From Alphaproteobacteria bacterium (lineage in GTDB: Bacteria > Pseudomonadota > Alphaproteobacteria > Rhizobiales > Aestuariivirgaceae), in contig JAHEBA010000009.1 in NCBI GenBank assembly GCA_024642465.1, positions 1 to 60,161 on the forward strand: a stretch of 60,161 bases of DNA, in the 5' to 3' direction. The notes below the pieces were generated by a model. The model saw only the letters and a list, made by a program, of their open reading frames with translations. It searched no databases and was not told the DNA's origin. Of the stretch, positions 17,463 to 25,458 are shown one piece after another. The position numbers and the translations under genes were made by a program. The stretch's first letter is position 1; each line of letters starts with the position of its first letter.

Positions 17463-18626
17463 CTATAGCACGCCTTGCCCGCGCAGTTTCCGGGCGAACT
17501 TGCGTACATCCTCGATCAGCAATTCGGGCTGTTCCATTGCCGCGAAGTGGCCCCCGTGAGGCATCTCGCTCCATTGCGCGACGTTGTAGATGCGGTCGAC
17601 GTAGCTTCTGGGTGACCAGGCCAGCATCTCGGCCGGAAACAGGGCGCAGGCGGTGGGAACCTCAACCCGCTTCCCCTCAGGCGACAGCACGCGCCCGCCC
17701 TCTTCCCGCCGGCCGTAATAGATCCATGAGGCCGTGTTGAAGCAGCGCGTGGTGACGTAGATCATCACGGAGGTAAGCAGATCGTCCTTGCTGTAGACGC
17801 TTTCCACGTCGTCGCCCACGGTGTCGGACCAACCGTTGAACTTCTCGACCAGCCACGCGGCCACGCCCACGGGGCTGTCCATCATGGCGTAGCTGAGCGT
17901 TTGCGGCTTGGTGGCCTGCTGGGTGCGATAGCCGTCCTGCATGATCTGGTCGCGCCTGAACTGCTCGGCCCACGCCTTCTCTTCATCCGTTTGCGGGCCG
18001 TCGGGCGCGCGCATGGTCAGGATGTTGATGTGAATAGCGCTACATGCGGGCGCGTAATCGAAGCCCAGCCACGAGCATACCGCTCCGCCCCAGTCCCCGC
18101 CTTGCGCCAGGTAGCGGTCGTGACCCAGTGTATTCGTCATCAGCGCGTTGAAGGTCTGGGCCATGCGGCGCGGACCCCACGGCCGCGGCGGCCGCCCCGA
18201 CCATGCGAAGCCCGGCAAGGATGGTGCAATCACGTCGAAGGCGTCTTCCACATTGCCGCCAAACCTTTCCGGATGGGCCAGAGGTTCGATGACATCCATG
18301 AATTCATGCACCGATCCCGGCCAGCCATGGGAAATCAGCAATGGCATGGGGTTCGGGCCGGACCCCTTCTCGTGGATGAAATGCAGGTCGATGCCGTCAA
18401 CCGGCGCCTTGAAATGCTTGAAGCCGTTGAGCGCTGCCTCGTGCCTACGCCAGTCATATTGATCCACCCAGTAGGCGCACAGCTCCTTCATGTAGTCTAG
18501 GTTGGCGCCATACTCCCAGCCGCCGTCATCCGGCATTTCGTGCCAGGGAAAGGCGGCAACGCGGGCGCGGATATCAGCCAGCTTCTGATCTGGAACTTGA
18601 ATCTGGAACGGAGTGATTGTGCTCAT
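17463..18626 (-). CDS. Epoxide hydrolase, EHN/alpha-beta hydrolase type
   Basis: 387-residue alpha/beta hydrolase with an N-terminal EHN domain (FQIQVPDQKLADIRARVAAF; DWRRHEAALNGFKHF), typical of microsomal-type epoxide hydrolases. The oxyanion motif HGWPGS is at 100-105, the nucleophile is D178 in AQGGDWGG, and a C-terminal histidine lies in PHGGHFAAMEQPE. These are expected to open an epoxide to a diol through a covalent intermediate. No signal peptide is present. The substrate is unknown and the neighbours do not indicate one. Confidence 0.87.
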   Translation of the reverse strand: MSTITPFQIQVPDQKLADIRARVAAFPWHEMPDDGGWEYGANLDYMKELCAYWVDQYDWRRHEAALNGFKHFKAPVDGIDLHFIHEKGSGPNPMPLLISHGWPGSVHEFMDVIEPLAHPERFGGNVEDAFDVIAPSLPGFAWSGRPPRPWGPRRMAQTFNALMTNTLGHDRYLAQGGDWGGAVCSWLGFDYAPACSAIHINILTMRAPDGPQTDEEKAWAEQFRRDQIMQDGYRTQQATKPQTLSYAMMDSPVGVAAWLVEKFNGWSDTVGDDVESVYSKDDLLTSVMIYVTTRCFNTASWIYYGRREEGGRVLSPEGKRVEVPTACALFPAEMLAWSPRSYVDRIYNVAQWSEMPHGGHFAAMEQPELLIEDVRKFARKLRGQGVL

Positions 18627-18768
18627 GGGGTCGAAAGCCTAACCGGGCTTCGCCACGTCGCAAGAGCCAGTTTTCAGACGCATGCAAGTCAGTCCGATTG
18701 CCACTGGAAACCCGTCTGACGCCTTCCTATCTGATAAGCACCTTAACATTACCGGGGGAGGAATTATC

Positions 18769-19233
18769 ATGGTTCGCCTGATCCTGAACATTTTGTGGCT
18801 GCTGCTCGGCGGCATCTGGTCTGCCATTGCGTGGTTCTTCGTCGGCATTCTGGCCGCAATCACCATCGTGGGCCTGCCGTGGGCGCGTTCGTGCTTCATG
18901 CTGGCCAACTACACGCTGTGGCCGTTCGGGCGTGATGTGATCGCCCGTGACGAGCTATATGGCCGCGAGGACCTCGGCACCGGCGGTCTCGGTATGGTGG
19001 GCAACGTCATCTGGTTCGTGCTGGCCGGCTGGTGGCTGGCGGTCATGCACCTGACCTTCGCCGTGGCCAACGCGGTGACCATCATCGGCCTGCCCTTCGC
19101 CTGGGCGCACGTGAAACTGGCCGGTGCCTCGCTGTTCCCGGTCGGCAAGACAGTGGAGAGCAACGAAGTGGTGGAAGAAGCCCTGCGCAATTCCGCCCGC
19201 GACCGGGTCGACAACCTGCGCCGCGCAAGCTGA
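18769..19233 (+). CDS. YccF domain inner-membrane protein
   Basis: 154-residue membrane protein with two YccF domains. Each has a hydrophobic pair followed by a conserved end: AAITIVGLPWARSCFMLANYTLWPFGRDV in the first and NAVTIIGLPFAWAHVKLAGASLFPVGKTV in the second. Function is unknown for the family. ATG 18769 is chosen because it has a strong GGGGGAGGA ribosome-binding site; the upstream open frame adds 29 non-membrane residues. It is transcribed away from the epoxide hydrolase gene and is followed by a clear terminator. Confidence 0.86.
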   Translation: MVRLILNILWLLLGGIWSAIAWFFVGILAAITIVGLPWARSCFMLANYTLWPFGRDVIARDELYGREDLGTGGLGMVGNVIWFVLAGWWLAVMHLTFAVANAVTIIGLPFAWAHVKLAGASLFPVGKTVESNEVVEEALRNSARDRVDNLRRAS

Positions 19234-19258
19234 TCCGCGCACAGGTCCCTGCGAACTG

Positions 19259-19288
19259 AAAACCCCGGCTCAACTGGCCGGGGTTTTT
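19259..19288. terminator. Bidirectional intrinsic terminator between yccF and the LysM gene
   Basis: An 11-base stem (AAAACCCCGGC and its complement) around a seven-base loop TCAACTG, followed by a run of five T on the plus strand and ending in four U on the minus strand. It sits in the 77-base convergent gap and should stop transcription of both neighbours. It is the best hairpin terminator in the window. Confidence 0.9.
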
Positions 19289-19310
19289 GCTTGTCTGGCT
19301 TGACGAGAAA

Positions 19311-19757
19311 TCAGCCTTCAAGTTCGGGAATGCGCAGCACCTGGCCGGGATAGATCTTGTCCGGGTGCTTCAGCATCGGCGTATTGGCCTCGAAGATCAC
19401 GTTGTACTTGGCACCCTTGCCCTTGCCGTAGTGCTTTTCGGCGATCTTCCAGAGGTTGTCGCCCTTCTTCACCGTATAGAACACCGGGTCCTTCTGGGCC
19501 GGCGCAGTGAGTTTGCTCTCGACCTTGGAAATGCCAAGCGTGTTGCCCACGGCAATGATGGCCTTTTCCAGCACCGACTGGTCCGCCACGTCGCCGGTCA
19601 CGATGGCCTTGTCGCCGTCAACCTCGACCTTCACCTTCTCCGTGCCAAGCTTGTAGCTGTCGAGTTCCTTCTTCAAATCATCTGCACTCGGCGGCGTGTC
19701 TTCCTTGCCGATGCCAAGCGCCTTGCCTGCGCTCTTGACGAAATCCCAGATACCCAT
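19311..19757 (-). CDS. BON-LysM protein, Kbp (YgaU)-like
   Basis: 148 residues resembling the E. coli potassium-binding protein Kbp/YgaU. An N-terminal BON domain (about 25-85: ELDSYKLGTEKVKVEVDGDKAIVTG...AVGNTLGISKVES) is followed by a LysM domain (about 92-146: VFYTVKKGDNLWKIAEKHYGKGKGAKYNVIFEANTPML...IYPGQVLRIP). No signal peptide is visible, as in Kbp, so a cytoplasmic location is expected. An AGGAGG ribosome-binding site lies before the ATG. Confidence 0.88.
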   Translation of the reverse strand: MGIWDFVKSAGKALGIGKEDTPPSADDLKKELDSYKLGTEKVKVEVDGDKAIVTGDVADQSVLEKAIIAVGNTLGISKVESKLTAPAQKDPVFYTVKKGDNLWKIAEKHYGKGKGAKYNVIFEANTPMLKHPDKIYPGQVLRIPELEG

Positions 19758-19927
19758 GTTTGGCCTCCTAGTTGTGATGCACCTTGAGTGCAGGGTCTTG
19801 AAGATTTGACCTATTGTAAGCTGCTGCGTCCAGAAAAAATCGGCCGACGCGCAGGATTTCCTTTGCCGCCCATGCGGACCGTCCTTTACAAATGTGGCAA
19901 ATCAACTACATTTCCGGGAGCGCCCTG

Positions 19928-20542
19928 ATGAAACTGCACTTCAACCCCGCCTCGCCCTTCGTGCGCATGGTCACCGTCACCGCCAATGAACTGGGCATAA
20001 GGGACCAGATCGAGGATGTGCCGACCGGCGAATTCCTGCCGATCAAGGTTCATGGCGGTGTTTCCGCAGACAATCCGCTTGGCCGCATTCCGGCACTGGT
20101 CACCGATCATGGCACCGCCATCCATGACAGCCGGGTGATCTGCGAGTACCTCTGCCACCACGCCGGCGACAAGGAGATCCTGCCCGACGAACCGGTGAAG
20201 CGGTTCCGCATGCTCACCTTGCAGTCGCTGGCGGTTGGTGTGATGGATACCGGCGTGGCGCTGCGCTACGAGACCTTCCTTCGCCCGGAAGAAAAGCGCT
20301 GGGCCGACTGGATCAGCCGCCAGCAGGCGCGCATTGCCGCTGCACTGGACGATCTGGAAGCCAACTGGAAGAGCGAACTGTCCAACGTCAACTGCGGTTC
20401 GATCGCGGTGGCCTGCATGCTAGGCTACCTGGACTTCCGCTATGGCGACATGGGCTGGTGCGATACGCGGCCCAACCTTGCGGCATTCTACGAAGGATTT
20501 GCCAAGCGCCCGTCGATGATGGCCACCATGCCGCCCGCCTGA
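19928..20542 (+). CDS. Glutathione S-transferase family protein
   Basis: 204 residues with the GST layout: N-terminal thioredoxin fold (MKLHFNPASPFVRMVTVTANELG; NPLGRIPALVTDHGTAIHDSRVICEYLCHH, including the cis-proline and DSRVI glutathione-binding turn) and an all-helical C-terminal domain. The equivalent of the catalytic serine is in NPASPF. ATG 19928 has GGGAG upstream; the longer open frame adds 12 unlikely residues. The 170-base divergent gap to the LysM gene shows no clear site. Substrate unknown. Confidence 0.87.
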   Translation: MKLHFNPASPFVRMVTVTANELGIRDQIEDVPTGEFLPIKVHGGVSADNPLGRIPALVTDHGTAIHDSRVICEYLCHHAGDKEILPDEPVKRFRMLTLQSLAVGVMDTGVALRYETFLRPEEKRWADWISRQQARIAAALDDLEANWKSELSNVNCGSIAVACMLGYLDFRYGDMGWCDTRPNLAAFYEGFAKRPSMMATMPPA

Positions 20543-20546
20543 GCCG

Positions 20547-21326
20547 TTATTCGCCCTTGAACACAGGCTTTCGCTTCTCCAGAAACGCCGCCACGCCCTC
20601 GTTGTAGTCGTGCGTGGTGGCGGCTTCCGCCTGCAACCGGGCCTCGACGTCCAGGTGCTCGGAAAACCCATATGAAGACGACGCGTTAATTGCCTGTTTT
20701 ATCAGCGCAAATGCCCGTGTTGGCTGCCTGGCCAGCCTGGCCGCCAGCGCAGATGCCTCGTCCATCAGCTTGTCGTCATCGCACACCTGCCAGATCAGAC
20801 CCCATTCCAGCGCCTTTTCCGCCGGCAGCGGCTCGGCAAGCATGGCAAGGCCCTTGGCGCGCGCTTCTCCTGCTTGCCGGGGCAGTGTCCACGTTCCCCC
20901 AGCGTCGGGAATGAGGCCGATCTTCGTAAACGCCTGCAGGAACGACGCAGACCGCGCCGCCAGCACGATGTCGCAGGCCAGCGCGAGGTTGGCACCGGCT
21001 CCGGCCGCAATGCCGTTCACCGCGCACACGACCGGCATGGGCAAGTCGCGAATGCGCCGGACCAGCGGGTTGAAATCATTGTCGAGGATCTCACGTATCT
21101 CGTCCGGGCCGTCCATGCGCAGGTCCGACAGGTCCTGGCCCGCGCAGAACGCCCTGCCCTCGCCGGTCAGCAGCACGGCGCGGCATGCCTTTGCCTCGAT
21201 CTCGTCAATGGCGACGCGCAGTTCGGCATGCATCTGCCGGCGCGTGGAATTGAGCTTGTCCGGCCGGTTGAGCGTGATCCGTGCCACGCCGTCCGCGATG
21301 TCGAGCCTGATGTCGGTATAATCCAT
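20547..21326 (-). CDS. Enoyl-CoA hydratase/isomerase, PaaG-like
   Basis: 259-residue crotonase-fold enzyme. Throughout its length it resembles PaaG, the ring 1,2-epoxyphenylacetyl-CoA isomerase: TLNRPDKLNSTRRQMHAELR, GRAFCAGQDLSDL, FNPLVRRIRDLPMPVVCAVNGIAAGAGANLALACDIVLAA, FTKIGLIPDAGGTW, EWGLIWQV and a C-terminal YNEGVAAFLEKRKPVFKG. Oxyanion-hole residues lie in the AFCAGQDL and GIAAGAG segments. No other paa genes are present, so a different acyl-CoA substrate is possible. Start 21326 gives the natural N-terminus. Confidence 0.87.
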   Translation of the reverse strand: MDYTDIRLDIADGVARITLNRPDKLNSTRRQMHAELRVAIDEIEAKACRAVLLTGEGRAFCAGQDLSDLRMDGPDEIREILDNDFNPLVRRIRDLPMPVVCAVNGIAAGAGANLALACDIVLAARSASFLQAFTKIGLIPDAGGTWTLPRQAGEARAKGLAMLAEPLPAEKALEWGLIWQVCDDDKLMDEASALAARLARQPTRAFALIKQAINASSSYGFSEHLDVEARLQAEAATTHDYNEGVAAFLEKRKPVFKGE

Positions 21327-21397
21327 CCGCGCCTCCCAGAAACTGCTGCAGTTTGCCCACTGGCAAAGGCGCGCGCAATGCAGCAATAGTGCAGACC

Positions 21398-22615
21398 ATG
21401 AACAAACCTTCCGCATATGACGTCATCGTCGCCGGCGCAGGTCCCGCAGGCCTGTCAGCGGCCTGCCTGCTGGCGCATGGCCGGTGCCGCGTGGCACTGG
21501 TGTCGCCCGGCGCAGAAACGCCGCCGGAGACCGGCGACGCGATCCGCCGCACCGTGGCGCTGATGCAGCCTTCGATGCGCCTGCTTGAAGCGGTTGGCGT
21601 GTGGACGGACGACCTCAAGTCCCCCTCGGCCCCACTTGAAACCCTCAGGCTGGTCGACGACACCGGCTCCGTTTTCGCGGCACCAACGGTCAATTTCTCG
21701 CACCGTGAACTGGGCGAGGAACCGTTTGGCTGGAACATTCCCCTCGACCGGCTGACGGCAGCGCTGCATGCAGCAGCCGTCGAGGCAGGCGTCAGGCTGA
21801 TCGATGCCAGGGTTTCCGCTTACCGCTGCCAGGGGAGCGAGGCCCTGGTCTCGCTCGATTCAGGCGACACGCTGTCTGCACCGGTGGCGATCGCGGCGGA
21901 CGGGCGGCAATCGGTGTTGCGTGCAGGCGCGGGCATCGCCACAACCGAGTGGCGCTACGACCAATCCGCCTTGGCATTGAGTTTTGCCCACTCGACGCCG
22001 CATCGGGGCGTATCCATCGAGTTTCACAAACCGACCGGCCCGTTCACGACGGTGCCACTGCCCGGCAATCGCTCCAGCCTTGTCTGGCTGGTAAAGCCTG
22101 GAGACGTGGATGCCATCATGGCGCTGACGCCGGATGATCTTGCCTCCCGGCTGCAGCTTGAAATGCACGGTGAACTGGGTCTGGTGACGGACGTGTCCAC
22201 TCCGGCTGTCATCCCGATGCAGGGTCTGACTGCCCGCAAGTTTGCCACCAACCGGCTGATGCTGGTGGGCGAGCCTGCCCACGTGGTGCCACCCATCGGC
22301 GCGCAGGGCCTCAACATGAGCCTGCGCGATGCGGCGTTCGCCGCCGACACCATCACCGATGCGATCCGGATGGACGAAGACCCCGGTTCGGGGAAGCTGC
22401 TTGCGGGTTATGACGAGCGCCGCCGCGGCGATGTCGTCCCGCGTCAGGCAGTCATCGACACGCTCAACCGCTCGCTGATGTCGGAGTTCTTCCCGCTGCA
22501 CGCGGCCCGCGCCGCCGGCATGACGCTGCTCCAGCACGTGCCGCCCTTGCGCAAGCGCGCCATGCTGGAGGGGCTCAACCCGCCCGGTCCGCTGCCGAGG
22601 GCGATGCGGGGCTGA
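21398..22615 (+). CDS. FAD-dependent monooxygenase, UbiH/PHBH fold
   Basis: 405-residue flavoprotein hydroxylase. The FAD-binding motif GAGPAGLSAACLL is near residue 12, the DG motif is IAADGRQSVLRAGAGI, and the second FAD motif reads MLVGEPAHVVPPIGAQGLNMSLRDA. In the last, the usual acidic residue of GD is replaced by E (GEPAH). GAQGLNMSLRD is closest to the UbiH/UbiF/Coq6 branch, so ubiquinone ring hydroxylation is possible, but other ubi genes are absent and the aromatic substrate is uncertain. The gap to the divergent PaaG-like gene is 71 bases. Confidence 0.82.
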   Translation: MNKPSAYDVIVAGAGPAGLSAACLLAHGRCRVALVSPGAETPPETGDAIRRTVALMQPSMRLLEAVGVWTDDLKSPSAPLETLRLVDDTGSVFAAPTVNFSHRELGEEPFGWNIPLDRLTAALHAAAVEAGVRLIDARVSAYRCQGSEALVSLDSGDTLSAPVAIAADGRQSVLRAGAGIATTEWRYDQSALALSFAHSTPHRGVSIEFHKPTGPFTTVPLPGNRSSLVWLVKPGDVDAIMALTPDDLASRLQLEMHGELGLVTDVSTPAVIPMQGLTARKFATNRLMLVGEPAHVVPPIGAQGLNMSLRDAAFAADTITDAIRMDEDPGSGKLLAGYDERRRGDVVPRQAVIDTLNRSLMSEFFPLHAARAAGMTLLQHVPPLRKRAMLEGLNPPGPLPRAMRG

Positions 22616-22621
22616 AGCCGG

Positions 22622-23767
22622 TTACTTTCCCTTGCCCAGCAGGATGTCATTGTGGGCGCCCAGCGCAGGCGCCGATCTGTCCACCGAAGGATCACCCCGG
22701 AATTGCGGTGCCACGGCCACCGGCGTGGCGGGCAGCGTATCGCCGTCCTCGTTGACCAACGTATGGTCGAACACGCCACGCTCATGAAACGCGAGGTCGC
22801 GCATGGCCTCGTCCAGCGTGCGCACGATGGAACAGCAGCAGTCCGCCTCTGGCAGCACCCTGCTCCAGTACTCTGATGGCTGCCCGGAAATGAGGGCCGC
22901 GACCGCAGCGGTGGTTGCGACCGGATCCACCTCGTCTTTGCGGAAGACCTCGGCCAGGCCTATTGCGTCGCAGAAGCGGTCCCAGAACTTCTGTTCGAGT
23001 GCTGCAACCGCCACATGACGCCCATCCGCCGTCGGGTAGATTTTGTAGCGCGGTGACCCGCCAGTCAATTGCGACGTGCCGTTACCGGGCCAGTTGCCTG
23101 TCACCAGCCCCTGTCCGATGGCCCACCACATCAGCATGAACAGGTTGTCGGTCATGGCGATGTCGATGTGGGTGCCTTGGCCGGTCTTTTCGCGTTGCAG
23201 AAGCGCCAACAGAATGTTGACCACCGCCGGATAGCTGCCGCCGGCAATGTCAGCCGCCAGGAAGGGCGGCACGGTAGGCTGCACATCCGGCCCCATGCTG
23301 AGCGCCAGCAGACCTGCATCGCCTATGTAGTTCAGGTCATGGCCTGCCTTCATGGCGTTGCCGCCGGTCTGGCCATAGCCGGTGATCGAGCAATAGATGA
23401 TGCGCGGGTTGATGAGTTTCACCGCTTCGAAGTGCAGTCCAAGCCGCTCCATCACGCCAGGGCGGAACTGTTCGACAATGATGTCGGCTTCCTCGATCAG
23501 CGGGATCAGGAATTCCAGGTGACGCGGCGATTTCAGGTCCAGCGCGAGCGATTTCTTGCCCCGGTTGAGCATTGCGAAATTGACCGGATCCCGCCCCCAC
23601 TTCGACTGGTAGTGGCGCATTTCCTCGCCGTCTCCCGGCCGTTCGATCTTGATCACCTCCGCACCTGCCTCAGCAAGAAACAGCGTCGCCAACGGCCCCG
23701 GCAGCAGGGTCGAGAAATCGAGAACCTTGATGCCGCTCAAGGGCTGAACGGTTTTATCGTCTGTCAT
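22622..23767 (-). CDS. CaiB/BaiF family CoA-transferase or racemase-like enzyme
   Basis: 381-residue family III CoA-transferase fold (LSGIKVLDFSTLLPGPLATLFLAEAGAEVIKIE; NRGKKSLALDL; SITGYGQTGG). H143 in KAGHDLNY and D173 in AADIAGG occupy the positions of the alpha-methylacyl-CoA racemase catalytic pair, so it could be a racemase; D173 is also the CoA-transferase nucleophile position. A three-cysteine run (ADCCCSIV) is unusual. It is divergent from the malyl-CoA lyase-like gene, hinting at a shared acyl-CoA pathway. Start 23767 is chosen over a GTG-type leader ten codons upstream. Confidence 0.84.
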   Translation of the reverse strand: MTDDKTVQPLSGIKVLDFSTLLPGPLATLFLAEAGAEVIKIERPGDGEEMRHYQSKWGRDPVNFAMLNRGKKSLALDLKSPRHLEFLIPLIEEADIIVEQFRPGVMERLGLHFEAVKLINPRIIYCSITGYGQTGGNAMKAGHDLNYIGDAGLLALSMGPDVQPTVPPFLAADIAGGSYPAVVNILLALLQREKTGQGTHIDIAMTDNLFMLMWWAIGQGLVTGNWPGNGTSQLTGGSPRYKIYPTADGRHVAVAALEQKFWDRFCDAIGLAEVFRKDEVDPVATTAAVAALISGQPSEYWSRVLPEADCCCSIVRTLDEAMRDLAFHERGVFDHTLVNEDGDTLPATPVAVAPQFRGDPSVDRSAPALGAHNDILLGKGK

Positions 23768-23835
23768 TGTGTGCCGGTGATCGATTGGAGGGTGCAACGT
23801 GCGTTCCGTGTAACCACCAATGCCGCTTCGCGCAA

Positions 23836-23854
23836 CAATGCGAATGAAGCATTG
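23836..23854. promoter_or_regulatory. CAATGC-N7-GCATTG inverted repeat in a divergent promoter region
   Basis: Perfect six-base arms in the 153-base region between the CaiB/BaiF gene and the malyl-CoA lyase-like gene. It may be an operator for the CaiB/BaiF gene, whose start is 69 bases away, or part of a joint control region with the palindrome at 23881. Not attributable to a known regulator. Confidence 0.3.
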
Positions 23855-23880
23855 CCGCCCCGGCTCCAGTCACCTATTCA

Positions 23881-23895
23881 TGTTGCATCGCAACA
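23881..23895. promoter_or_regulatory. TGTTGC-ATC-GCAACA palindrome upstream of the malyl-CoA lyase-like gene
   Basis: A perfect 15-base palindrome with six-base arms located 26-40 bases before the ATG, overlapping the place where a repressor would block transcription. Its arms equal those of the repeat upstream of ntrY. The symmetry suggests a dimeric regulator; which one is unknown. Confidence 0.45.
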
Positions 23896-23920
23896 ATATC
23901 AAGCTCAGCGGAAGTGACCC

Positions 23921-24979
23921 ATGAAACTCCCCAGCCAGTTCTACAAGCCGCTTGCCATCGGCGCGCCCGAACCCATGCGCGAGGTGCCGGTGAAGCTGGA
24001 GCGGATGATCCACTTTCTGCCGCCGCACATCGAAAAGATGCGGGCCAAGGTGCCGGACCTGATTTCACAGGTGGACGTGATACTCGGCAACCTCGAAGAC
24101 GCCATTCCCGCCGACGCCAAGGAAGCCGCGCGCGACGGGTTCATCGAAATGGCGCTGACGCACGATTACGGCCAGACCGGCCTGTGGACCCGTATCAACT
24201 GCCTAAACAGCCCGTGGGCGCTGGACGACATCACCAAGGTGGTGCTGGAGGCCGGCCACAAGCTCGACGTGATGATGCTGCCCAAGGTCGAAGGTGCTTG
24301 GGACATTCACTATCTCGACCAGCTTCTGGCGCAGCTCGAGGCACGGGCCGGCATCAAGAAGCCGATCATGATCCATGCCATTCTCGAAACCGCGCAAGGC
24401 GTGAAGAACGTCGAGGAGATCGCCGCCGCATCACCCCGCATGCACGGCATGTCGCTTGGCCCGGCAGACCTTGCCGCCTCGCGCGGCATGAAAACCACCC
24501 GCGTTGGTGGCGGGCACCCGGCATATGGCGTGCTGGCGGACGCCGGCGGTTTCGGCACCCGTGACAGCGCGGCGCGCGCCTTCTTCCAGCAGGACTTGTG
24601 GCACTACACCGTCGCAAAGATGGTAGACGCCTGCCAGTCCAATGGCATCAAGGCGCTTTATGGTCCGTTCGGAGATTTCTCGGATCCGGATGCATGCGAA
24701 GCGCAGTTCCGCAATGCGTTCCTGCAAGGCTGCCTTGGCGCCTGGTCACTGCACCCGACGCAGGTCGAGATCGCCAAGCGGGTGTTCTCGCCCGACGCGG
24801 AGGAAGTGAAGTTCGCGCTGCGCATCCTCGAGGCAATGCCTGACGGCATGGGCGCCGTCATGATCGACGGCAAGATGCAGGACGATGCCACCTGGAAGCA
24901 GGCAAAGGTGATTGCGGATCTTGCCCGTCTGGTGGCTGCGAAGGACCCCGGCAAGGCTGCTGAATACGGCCTGAGTTGA
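23921..24979 (+). CDS. HpcH/HpaI-CitE family lyase, malyl-CoA/beta-methylmalyl-CoA lyase-like
   Basis: 352-residue TIM-barrel CoA-ester lyase. It matches Rhodobacter Mcl1-type enzymes in distinctive places: [15 protein letters not shown] (metal acid), [62 protein letters not shown] and [20 protein letters not shown]. Such enzymes interconvert malyl-CoA with acetyl-CoA plus glyoxylate, or beta-methylmalyl-CoA with propionyl-CoA plus glyoxylate. It is about 30 residues longer than Mcl, mostly at the N-terminus. SgaA, which consumes glyoxylate, lies 23 kb away. The exact substrate is inferred. Confidence 0.8.
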   Translation: MKLPSQFYKPLAIGAPEPMREVPVKLERMIHFLPPHIEKMRAKVPDLISQVDVILGNLEDAIPADAKEAARDGFIEMALTHDYGQTGLWTRINCLNSPWALDDITKVVLEAGHKLDVMMLPKVEGAWDIHYLDQLLAQLEARAGIKKPIMIHAILETAQGVKNVEEIAAASPRMHGMSLGPADLAASRGMKTTRVGGGHPAYGVLADAGGFGTRDSAARAFFQQDLWHYTVAKMVDACQSNGIKALYGPFGDFSDPDACEAQFRNAFLQGCLGAWSLHPTQVEIAKRVFSPDAEEVKFALRILEAMPDGMGAVMIDGKMQDDATWKQAKVIADLARLVAAKDPGKAAEYGLS

Positions 24980-25048
24980 CACGCTGTTCAGGTGAATTTT
25001 ATTGGCATCCGCTTGAAACCCGACGCATTTGGATGCATTTAATGTCCT

Positions 25049-25390
25049 ATGGCAACGATCAACAGGCAGGCGCGATTCGGCATCGGACAGGTGGTGAAAC
25101 ACCGCCTGTTCCCGTTTCGTGGTGTCATTTTCGACGTTGATCCGACCTTCAACAACACCGAGGAATGGTGGAACTCGATCCCCGAGGAAATCCGGCCGTC
25201 GAAGGACCAGCCATTCTATCACCTGCTCGCAGAAAACGAGGAAACCGAGTACATCGCCTACGTTTCCGAGCAGAACCTGCTGGTGGATGACGCCAACAGC
25301 CCGGTGCGTCACCCGCAGATATCAGATTTCTTCGAAACCTATGACCCGGACCGGCACGCTTACCTGCCGCGCCAGATTGCAGCCCATTGA
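25049..25390 (+). CDS. hspQ: Heat shock protein HspQ
   Basis: 113 residues matching HspQ/YccV (hemimethylated-DNA-binding-like family): ARFGIGQVVKHRLFPFRGVIFDVDPTF, EEWW, QPFYHLLAENEETEYIAYVSEQNLL. In E. coli HspQ is a specificity factor and substrate for Lon protease. The ribosome-binding site is weak. It lies 69 bases after the malyl-CoA lyase-like gene and 68 bases before the binding-protein gene; no terminator is visible on either side. Confidence 0.92.
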   Translation: MATINRQARFGIGQVVKHRLFPFRGVIFDVDPTFNNTEEWWNSIPEEIRPSKDQPFYHLLAENEETEYIAYVSEQNLLVDDANSPVRHPQISDFFETYDPDRHAYLPRQIAAH

Positions 25391-25458
25391 CGTGCTGGCT
25401 GCTGCGGGCCCGACGGCAAGGCTCGATTTTCCGGGCGAATCCCGATCTAGATGACGGC

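Noticed and set aside
22622..23767. DMSP CoA-transferase/lyase DddD
   Set aside because: DddD is about 830 residues with two CaiB-type domains; this protein is a single 381-residue domain with racemase-type His/Asp.
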